Below are positions 1 through 5,012 of a stretch of 5,012 nt of DNA, piece after piece; position 1 is the stretch's first letter, and the number at the start of each line of letters is the position of its first letter. Both the position numbers and the translations under genes were made by a program. The stretch is from CAYHBS01 sp964360995 (GTDB taxonomy: Bacteria > Patescibacteriota > Minisyncoccia > Ryanbacterales > HO2-45-13): contig CAYHYZ010000040.1 of assembly GCA_964360995.1 (NCBI GenBank), positions 1-5,012 of the forward strand, given 5' to 3'. The notes beneath the pieces were generated by a model that worked only from the letters and a program-made list of their open reading frames with translations, did no database searches and had not been told where the DNA came from.

Positions 1-2965
1 CGCCGTATCCTTCGAGCGCCCACACTTCCATTTCTCCAAAGCGCTGGCCTCCTCCTTGCGCCTTTCCTCCGAGTGGCTGCTGCGTAATGAGCGAGTAGGA
101 ACCAATCGAGCGCATGTGAATTTTATCTTCCACCATGTGATGTAATTTCAACATGTAGATGAAGCCCACCATGACATGCTGATCAAATGCCTCACCGGAG
201 CGTCCATCAAACAAGCGTACCTTTCCTGATCGTGGATATCCCGCCTTTTCTAGCTCATCCTGAATTTCAGTTTCTGTGGGCCCGGCGAGGGACGGACATA
301 CTGCACGGTATCCCAGTTCGTGGGCTGCAAGCCCCAAATGTGTCTCAAGAATTTGCCCAATGTTCATACGAGACGCAACTCCGAGTGGATTCAAAATAAT
401 ATCCACCGGTGTTCCATCCTCGAGATGTGGCATATCTTCTTCGGGAAGTACTTTTGAAATCACTCCTTTGTTCCCGTGTCTTCCTGCGAGCTTATCTCCT
501 ACTTGAATACGGCGCAGCTGCGCGACTTCCACATGGATGCGCTTAATGACACCCGATTCGAGTCGGTCTCCATTTTCGCGTGAGAAGAGCTTCACACCAA
601 TAATGCGCCCTCCTTTTCCGTTTGGCACACGGAGTGATGTATCTTTTACGTCACGTGCTTTGTCGCCAAAGATCGCGTGCAGGAGTCGCTCTTCTGGAGT
701 GAGATCAATTTCTCCTTTTGGAGAAATTTTTCCTACTAAAATATCTCCGGGGCGAACCTCCGCACCAATACGGATCACCCCTTCTGAGTCCAAGTCCTTC
801 AACTTCTCTTCACCAACGTTCGGGATGTCGCATGTGGTAATTTCATCGCCCAGTTTCGTTTCGCGCACGTCCATCGTGAACTCTTCAATATATACAGACG
901 TAAAGCGATCATCTTTGAGCACGCGCTCGGAAAGAATAATCGCGTCTTCGTAGTTTGCACCTCCCCATGAGAGAAACGCGACAAGTAAATTCTGCCCAAG
1001 CGCAAGATCTCCGTCGCGCGTGGAAGAGTTGTCTGCAAGTAGCTGACCCTTTACCACTTTATCCCCCTTCTGAATGCGCGGGGTGTGATGAAATGTGCTT
1101 GAGGTATTTGAGCGCAAAAATGACGAGAGCGGATAGGCGTGCTTTTTGCTGCCACTTTGTATCACAATCTTTGAAGCGTCGAGCTCTACTACCTTTCCAT
1201 CTTCTTCGGCAAGCACCACCTGTCCGGAGTCTTCTGCGGCTCGTGTTTCCATGCCAGTTCCTACCAGTGGTGGGTCTGCTTTTACGCATGGTACCGCTTG
1301 TCTTTGCATATTCGAACCCATGAGCGCGCGATTTGCGTCGTCATGTGCAAGAAACGGAATAAGTCCCGTGGCGATACTGAAGATCTGCTCGGGAGCTACG
1401 TCAATATATTCAATTTCCGCGCGATCAAAAATACCAAATCGTCCGGCGATACGGGCCTCTACACGATCATCAGTCAACTTTCCTTTTGCGTCATATGCAA
1501 CTCCCGCATGCGCGATCACATGTTCGGCTTCCTCAAACGCAGTCATGAGTTTAATATCACTTTTGATTACTCCTTTTTCTACCTTTCGGTACGGAGTCTC
1601 AATAAGTCCAAGCGAATTGATAGAAGCGTAAATAGCGAGATGCCCTACGAGCCCGATGTTTGGTCCTTCCGGAGTTTCGATTGGACAAATACGTCCGTAG
1701 TGCGAAGTGTGCACGTCGCGCACTTCAAATCCTGCGCGCTCACGTGTAAGACCGCCGGGACCAAGCGCGGAAAGACGACGCTTATGTTCAAGCTCCGAGA
1801 GCACATTCGTCTGATCCATAAACTGCGACAGCTGGTTCGTGAGGAAAAAGTCCTTGAGCACGGTCATGAACGGACGAGAATTGACGATTTGGAGTGGAGT
1901 GACCGTTTCGGGTTCCAAGATCGACATCCGATCTCGAATGTGGCGCTCCATACGCGCAAGTCCCACGCGCAGTCTGTTTTGGAGCATTTCACCCATACCA
2001 CGAATACGACGGTGACCTAAGTGGTCGATATCGTCTGGTGTTTCGGTGGGAGAATTATTCTTGCGAATAATTTCGCTTACGGTATTTACTAAGTCTGACA
2101 GTGTGAGCGTGCGATCCGCAATGTCTTTTTTCTGCAATTTCTGGAATCGTACATTCAGTTTATGGCGCCCCACTGCAGAGATGTCATAGCGCACCTCAGA
2201 AAACATGCCCTCAATCAATTGGCGGGCGTTATCTGCGGTTGCGAGGTCTCCCGGGCGGATGCGCTTATAAATTTCAATATATGCCTCATCTACAGTTTTG
2301 GCGGTGTCTTTCTTGAGTGTGTTTTCAATATGTGGAAGTTCCCCAGTGTCTACCGCGGCAAATGCTTTCTTAATATCTTCGTCGGTTTTGAGTCCAAACA
2401 CGCGAAGGAGGGATGTGACGGGAATTTTGCGCTTGCGATCCACCTTGACCCATACGCTGCCGTCTACATCTGATTCAAATTCCAACCAGACGCCGCGTCC
2501 CGGAATGATTTTTGCCCCAAAACGGCGCTTTCCACGCACAATTTGCTGTGTAAAATACACACCGAATGATCTGACGACTTGCGAAACAATGACGCGTTCC
2601 ACACCGTTAATAATAAAGGTGCCGCGTTTCGTCATCAGCGGAAAATCCGCAAAAAAGATTTCTTGCGTCTTCATCTCACCGGTGCGCTTATTGGTCAACT
2701 CCATGCGCACGCGAAGTGGAGCTTCATAGGAACGATTATTAGAACGAGCGGTGGTCTCGTCCATGGTTGGCTCGTCGAGAGTATAGTCGACGAACGTGAG
2801 TGAAAATTCTTTGCCAGAAACGTCTTCAATCGGGCTAAACTCTGTAAACAACTCCTTGAGTCCCACGTCAAGAAACCACTGATAGGCTTCAAGCTGCACA
2901 CGGGCGAGGTATGGGAGCGGGGCAAGCGGCTCGCGATACTTCGAGAAATACTTCTTTGGAAGCAT
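1..2965 (-). CDS. rpoB: DNA-directed RNA polymerase subunit beta, C-terminus cut by the window edge
   Basis: This is the beta subunit of RNA polymerase, which forms one pincer of the cytoplasmic core enzyme and half of the active centre. I translated 988 codons without a stop or frameshift. From the N-terminus I see the opening YFSKYREPL, GTFIINGVERV (about 115-125), the short-form lobe, DDIDHLGHRR, the rifampicin-region FFLTNQLSQFMDQ (373-385), GPGGLTRERAGFEVRDVH, ETPEGPNIGL (430-439), MGSNMQRQAVP from 549, NYEDAI with E673/D674, the flap, GDKLAGRHGNKG with lysines 825 and 833 (E. coli K1065/K1073), R866 (E. coli R1106), and GGQRFGEMEVWALEGYG at the edge. About 60 or more C-terminal residues are missing, so the full protein is near 1050 residues or longer. 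The large E. coli insertion before the catalytic lysines is absent. The start is the ATG at 2965, just before the conserved N-terminus. It has no clear Shine-Dalgarno, and an in-frame GTG at 3004 would add 13 residues. rpoC is expected downstream, outside the window. Confidence 0.98.
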   Translation of the reverse strand, partial: MLPKKYFSKYREPLAPLPYLARVQLEAYQWFLDVGLKELFTEFSPIEDVSGKEFSLTFVDYTLDEPTMDETTARSNNRSYEAPLRVRMELTNKRTGEMKTQEIFFADFPLMTKRGTFIINGVERVIVSQVVRSFGVYFTQQIVRGKRRFGAKIIPGRGVWLEFESDVDGSVWVKVDRKRKIPVTSLLRVFGLKTDEDIKKAFAAVDTGELPHIENTLKKDTAKTVDEAYIEIYKRIRPGDLATADNARQLIEGMFSEVRYDISAVGRHKLNVRFQKLQKKDIADRTLTLSDLVNTVSEIIRKNNSPTETPDDIDHLGHRRIRGMGEMLQNRLRVGLARMERHIRDRMSILEPETVTPLQIVNSRPFMTVLKDFFLTNQLSQFMDQTNVLSELEHKRRLSALGPGGLTRERAGFEVRDVHTSHYGRICPIETPEGPNIGLVGHLAIYASINSLGLIETPYRKVEKGVIKSDIKLMTAFEEAEHVIAHAGVAYDAKGKLTDDRVEARIAGRFGIFDRAEIEYIDVAPEQIFSIATGLIPFLAHDDANRALMGSNMQRQAVPCVKADPPLVGTGMETRAAEDSGQVVLAEEDGKVVELDASKIVIQSGSKKHAYPLSSFLRSNTSSTFHHTPRIQKGDKVVKGQLLADNSSTRDGDLALGQNLLVAFLSWGGANYEDAIILSERVLKDDRFTSVYIEEFTMDVRETKLGDEITTCDIPNVGEEKLKDLDSEGVIRIGAEVRPGDILVGKISPKGEIDLTPEERLLHAIFGDKARDVKDTSLRVPNGKGGRIIGVKLFSRENGDRLESGVIKRIHVEVAQLRRIQVGDKLAGRHGNKGVISKVLPEEDMPHLEDGTPVDIILNPLGVASRMNIGQILETHLGLAAHELGYRAVCPSLAGPTETEIQDELEKAGYPRSGKVRLFDGRSGEAFDQHVMVGFIYMLKLHHMVEDKIHMRSIGSYSLITQQPLGGKAQGGGQRFGEMEVWALEGYG

Positions 2966-2985
2966 AGAGATTGGGGGCGCAACAT

Positions 2986-3012
2986 ACCTCGCCGGAGGAC
3001 TCACCGGAAGGT
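2986..3012 (-). promoter_or_regulatory. Hairpin in the rpoB leader, just upstream of the start
   Basis: On the RNA strand ACCT (3012-3009) can pair with AGGT (2989-2986) and CCGG (3007-3004) with CCGG (2995-2992). A small internal loop (one base against two) separates the stems, and the apical loop is 8 bases. The outer 3' arm contains most of GAGG (2990-2987), the only purine-rich ribosome-binding-like string near the gene. The stem also contains the alternative GTG start at 3004. Pairing was found by eye and no folding energy was computed, so a regulatory role is inference. Confidence 0.4.
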
Positions 3013-3018
3013 AAAAAC

Positions 3019-3053
3019 GCCCAAAAAAGTATTATGCACACATAATAATTGGC
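3019..3053 (-). terminator. Terminator-like or attenuator-like hairpin in the rpoB leader
   Basis: On the RNA strand TATTATG (3047-3041), a TGTG loop and CATAATA (3036-3030) form a perfect 7-bp stem. It is followed by one C and six T residues (3028-3023). The stem is almost all A-T, which is weak for an intrinsic terminator. An alternative longer fold pairs GCCAA (3053-3049) with TTGGGC (3024-3019), with a one-base bulge. That fold would draw the end of the T-run into the stem. It could be a weak attenuator or simply a leader stem-loop. Confidence 0.35.
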
Positions 3054-3089
3054 ACATCCTCACCATCACGGATTGTCAGCACACATGGC

Positions 3090-3189
3090 TTTGCGAGACG
3101 CCCTTAGCATATTAAAAGAAAACAGCCCCAAAGAGTCAGCCCGGGTTATGCACTAGATTTAATTGACGTTATTTCGCAAACACGCTAAG
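3090..3189 (-). repeat. Two interleaved inverted-repeat pairs upstream of rpoB
   Basis: CTTAGC (3189-3184) is complementary to GCTAAG (3108-3103), and TTTGCGA (3180-3174) is complementary to TCGCAAA (3096-3090). The order is A-B-A'-B', so the pairs cannot nest; they would form a pseudoknot or exclude each other. The first arm overlaps the predicted transcription start, so it may be only partly transcribed. The repeats are exact but short, and chance is a real alternative. Confidence 0.3.
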
Positions 3190-3193
3190 ACCC

Positions 3194-3221
3194 ATTCTAC
3201 CTAGTAAATCCTAGGTGTCAA
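3194..3221 (-). promoter_or_regulatory. Sigma70-type promoter for rpoB
   Basis: On the minus strand a perfect -35 hexamer TTGACA (3221-3216) is followed after 16 bases by TAGAAT (3199-3194), which matches the consensus -10 in five of six positions. The predicted start is a purine near 3186-3185, about 220 bases before the rpoB ATG. It lies 34 bases past the secF stop, in the only sizeable gap of the window. This gives rpoB its own promoter independent of secDF. A second TTGACT overlaps four bases upstream of the -35 but gives a worse spacing. Confidence 0.7.
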
Positions 3222-3235
3222 GTCAATACCCCTAG
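3200..3235 (-). repeat. Three phased CTAGG motifs around the rpoB -35 and spacer
   Basis: CTAGG occurs at 3235-3231, 3214-3210 and 3204-3200 on the minus strand, with start-to-start distances of 21 and 10 bases, close to two turns and one turn of the helix. The middle copy is part of the palindrome CCTAGG. With the third copy it also makes an inverted repeat (CCTAG, 6 bases, CTAGG) filling the spacer between -35 and -10. This arrangement is compatible with an operator for a DNA-binding protein. No regulator is encoded in the window and no family is recognised. Confidence 0.4.
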
Positions 3236-3254
3236 CCTGTTGATAACCTGTGTA

Positions 3255-4166
3255 CTACGCCTTTTTTACCCTTCCCTGCTGCCAGCTCACCCAAGTAACA
3301 AGGAGTGGACTTGCAACAAAGATGGAGGAATATGTTCCAAAGGAAATTCCCAGAATGAGGGCGAGGGAGAAAAACCTCACCGATCCCCCTCCAAAGAGGA
3401 AAACGGCGAAGAGCACAATCAGGGTCGTCAGAGAAGTGTTAATTGATCGCGCGATGGTTTCTTTAATACTGCGCTCCACAATTGCGTCAAACGCAACGGA
3501 GGGATACCGCAGTAAGTTTTCACGCACACGATCGAAGACGACGATGGTGTCATGAATAGAAAATCCGAGCACGGTCAGTAGCGCGCTCACAAATAGTACA
3601 TCTACCTCAATTCCGTAAAAATGCCCGAGCACCGCGAACACACCAGTTGGGATGATAATGTCATGCACAAGTGCAATAATGGCGGCAACCGCATAAACCC
3701 AGGAGGAAATTTTGTAAGACACTTTACGAAATGCAAACGCGATGTAACAGAGAATTGCCATTACTGCGATCACTATTGCCTTGAACGATTTTGTTTTGAG
3801 CTCTTTCCCAATCGTAGGTCCTACTGTATCAAACCGCAGTTCTTTCACATTTCCCTCTCCTGCGCTCGCAATGACTCCCGCGAGCAATGCTTGGTGTTCT
3901 TGCTCCGAAAGCGTACGTGAGCGAATCAGCAGCCCTACGTCTCCGGTCGGTTGCACCACAATTCCTTCAATCCCCTTTTCAGTTGCGATTGTTTCTATGA
4001 CCTGACGCTCTGGGCGAGTGGCGCTCGTATATTCAAGCTCCATAATGGAGCCTCCCGAGTAATCGATACCAAGTTTAAGCCCCCACTGCCACACGGCAAG
4101 CGCGCTTGTAAGCATAAGCATAAAGGCTACTGCAAAAAAGAAATTTCGATTTTTGACGATTTCCAT
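3255..4166 (-). CDS. secF: Protein translocase subunit SecF
   Basis: SecF pairs with SecD in the inner membrane and uses proton motive force to pull on exported proteins as they leave SecYEG. The 303-residue protein is complete and of normal family length. It has a first membrane segment (about 9-28), then GIDYSGG (33-39) and an extracytoplasmic P1 domain with VGPTIG (115-120). Five further membrane segments follow (about 127-146, 157-181, 188-208, 244-260, 266-288). The conserved ALVHDI (165-170), GFSIHDTIVVFDRVREN (201-217) and ARSINTSLTTL are present, including acidic residues D206 and D212 and R240, in the region linked to proton conduction in SecDF. The ATG at 4166 is 5 bases after the secD stop, and the N-terminus MEIVKNRNFF is typical. 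I see no strong Shine-Dalgarno before it, so it may rely on translational coupling. It ends in a basic tail, GRVKKA, before TAG. Confidence 0.97.
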   Translation of the reverse strand: MEIVKNRNFFFAVAFMLMLTSALAVWQWGLKLGIDYSGGSIMELEYTSATRPERQVIETIATEKGIEGIVVQPTGDVGLLIRSRTLSEQEHQALLAGVIASAGEGNVKELRFDTVGPTIGKELKTKSFKAIVIAVMAILCYIAFAFRKVSYKISSWVYAVAAIIALVHDIIIPTGVFAVLGHFYGIEVDVLFVSALLTVLGFSIHDTIVVFDRVRENLLRYPSVAFDAIVERSIKETIARSINTSLTTLIVLFAVFLFGGGSVRFFSLALILGISFGTYSSIFVASPLLVTWVSWQQGRVKKA

Positions 4167-4171
4167 ATATG

Positions 4172-5012
4172 TTATTTTGGACGCACTCCCATAAGTCTGC
4201 GCATCTTGTCAGTTTCAGCGAGCTGCATCGCTCGGAGAAATATACGAGTCACCACAATTGCAGAAAACATACTCACAAGCACTCCAATGCCGAGCGTGAG
4301 CGCAAATCCCTTCACAAAACTTGTACCAAAGTAATAGAGAATGGCGGAGGTAATGAGACTCGAAATGTTTGAGTCACGAATCGAAGACCACGCTCGGGTA
4401 AATCCTTCTTCAAGAGATCCCCTAATTGTTTTACCGAGGCGCAATTCTTCTTTTGTGCGCTCAAAGATGAGTACATTCGCATCCACCGCCATACCTACAG
4501 AAAGAATAAATCCGGTGATGGCTGCAGCGGTCAGTGTGACCGGAAGCATTTTAAACACTACCAGCGTGAGCGAGATGTATACGCCAAGCGCAAGTACCGC
4601 AACAAGACCCGGCATTCGGTAGTAGAGCATCATAAACAACATCACTGCCATAACACCAATGATGCCTGCGCGAAATGTATCTTTGAGCGCACGCTCCCCA
4701 AGGGTAGACTGCACTGTCTGTTGTCCAATGAGTTGAATATTGAGCGGAAGTGCGCCGGCGTTTAAGCTCCGCACTAACGCGTTTGCTTCTTGAATGGTAA
4801 AATTTCCCGAGATCACCGCTTGTCCACCGGTGATTGGCTCACGCACCACAGGAATGCTCACCGGAGCGCCATCCAGATAAATGGCAATACTTTTATTAAC
4901 ATACTGCGTTGTGAGTTCTTCAAAAATTTTTGCTCCCTCATCATTCAGCTGTAAAGAAACTTGTGGTGCATTGGTTGCCTGATCATAATCGAGTCGCGCG
5001 CGCTTTAAAAAA
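4172..5012 (-). CDS. secD: Protein translocase subunit SecD, N-terminus cut by the window edge
   Basis: SecD is the larger partner of SecF in the proton-driven SecDF complex that assists SecYEG/SecA export. The window shows the last 279 residues. The start, the first membrane segment and the beginning of the P1 domain lie beyond the right edge. The frame continues openly through the GTG at 4861, and the upstream residues (LNDEGAKIFEELTTQ, AIYLDG) match the family, so that GTG is not the real start. I see the end of P1 with EPITGGQAVISGNFT and LNAGALPL, then five membrane segments. These include GMAVDANVLIFER, whose Asp (codon 4481-4483) corresponds to the conserved Asp of the proton path. The usual GP(S/T)LG motif before the second membrane segment reads QSTLG here. 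The gene stops with TAA at 4172-4174, 5 bases before secF, indicating a secDF operon. Confidence 0.96.
   Translation of the reverse strand, partial: FLKRARLDYDQATNAPQVSLQLNDEGAKIFEELTTQYVNKSIAIYLDGAPVSIPVVREPITGGQAVISGNFTIQEANALVRSLNAGALPLNIQLIGQQTVQSTLGERALKDTFRAGIIGVMAVMLFMMLYYRMPGLVAVLALGVYISLTLVVFKMLPVTLTAAAITGFILSVGMAVDANVLIFERTKEELRLGKTIRGSLEEGFTRAWSSIRDSNISSLITSAILYYFGTSFVKGFALTLGIGVLVSMFSAIVVTRIFLRAMQLAETDKMRRLMGVRPK

Larger units (their letters stand above)
2966..3186 (-). promoter_or_regulatory. Predicted 5' leader of rpoB, about 220 nt
   Basis: This is the noncoding stretch between the predicted transcription start (a purine near 3185-3186) and the rpoB ATG. It carries no gene I can support. 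It holds two short hairpins (2986-3012 and 3019-3053), a T-run on the RNA strand at 3028-3023, and a direct repeat of GGGCTG near 3120-3145. It also holds one half of a long-range inverted repeat, TTTGCGA (3174-3180) with TCGCAAA (3090-3096). A leader of this length in front of a tightly regulated core gene suggests post-initiation control, but I recognise no known riboswitch or ribosomal-protein-binding leader. The boundaries depend on the promoter call. Confidence 0.5.

Noticed and set aside
1298..2020. A 240-residue plus-strand open frame, the longest on that strand.
   Set aside because: It lies wholly antisense to the conserved rifampicin and RIF-II region of rpoB, and its translation shows no domain. 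It is a codon-bias shadow.
2695..2985. A 96-residue minus-strand open frame with GAGG directly before its ATG.
   Set aside because: It overlaps the N-terminal codons of rpoB in another frame. The rpoB frame carries clear homology while this one reads as unconserved, low-order sequence. The GAGG is also too close to the ATG for a normal ribosome site.
3001..3066. A 21-codon minus-strand open frame in the rpoB leader that could be a leader peptide.
   Set aside because: It has no Shine-Dalgarno and no run of regulatory codons, and an open frame this short is expected by chance. It would matter only if conserved in relatives.
3111..3145. A second weak promoter inside the rpoB leader (a CTGACT-like -35 and a TAATAT-like -10).
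   Set aside because: The -35 is poor and the spacing is long. It is much weaker than the TTGACA/TAGAAT pair upstream.
3238..3246. TTATCAACA on the minus strand, one mismatch from a DnaA box.
   Set aside because: It is a single imperfect copy with no cluster, no AT-rich unwinding region and no dnaA or dnaN nearby, so there is no support for an origin.
4859..4861. A GTG that could be taken as the secD start.
   Set aside because: The frame stays open to the right edge, and the upstream residues match the SecD P1 domain, so the gene is truncated by the window and does not start here.

Overview
The window holds three protein genes, all on the minus strand and read from right to left: a 5'-truncated secD (4172-5012), a complete secF (3255-4166), and rpoB (1-2965), which runs off the left edge about 60 residues before its expected end. 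I found no plus-strand gene, no RNA gene, no mobile element and no CRISPR array. All long plus-strand open frames are antisense shadows of these three genes.

The organism is a bacterium with a compact RNA polymerase beta subunit. RpoB lacks the large insertion that E. coli carries between the flap and the catalytic lysines, and it is also short in the lobe. Details such as KAQGGGQRFGEM in place of KAQFGGQRFGEM, RSFGV in place of RSPGV, and CPSLAG in place of SPVFDG resemble, from memory, beta subunits of Patescibacteria (Parcubacteria-like Candidate Phyla Radiation bacteria). That assignment is inference and was not tested by a database search.

Reading downstream, secD and secF are separated by 5 bases and form a tight pair. 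They encode the two subunits of the SecDF accessory complex, which uses proton motive force to help SecYEG/SecA complete protein export. Next comes a 289-base gap, the only substantial noncoding stretch. No clear terminator follows secF. The gap contains a good sigma70-type promoter (TTGACA, 16-base spacer, TAGAAT) threaded by three helically phased CTAGG motifs. It then gives a predicted leader of about 220 nt with several possible hairpins in front of rpoB.

The usual rplJ-rplL genes are not upstream of rpoB here. Transcription of rpoB therefore probably starts mainly from its own promoter, with possible read-through from secDF. rpoC would be expected off the left edge but is not visible. 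The most interesting part of the window is the rpoB promoter and leader; the coding genes are ordinary core genes. I saw no convincing undescribed multi-gene system.
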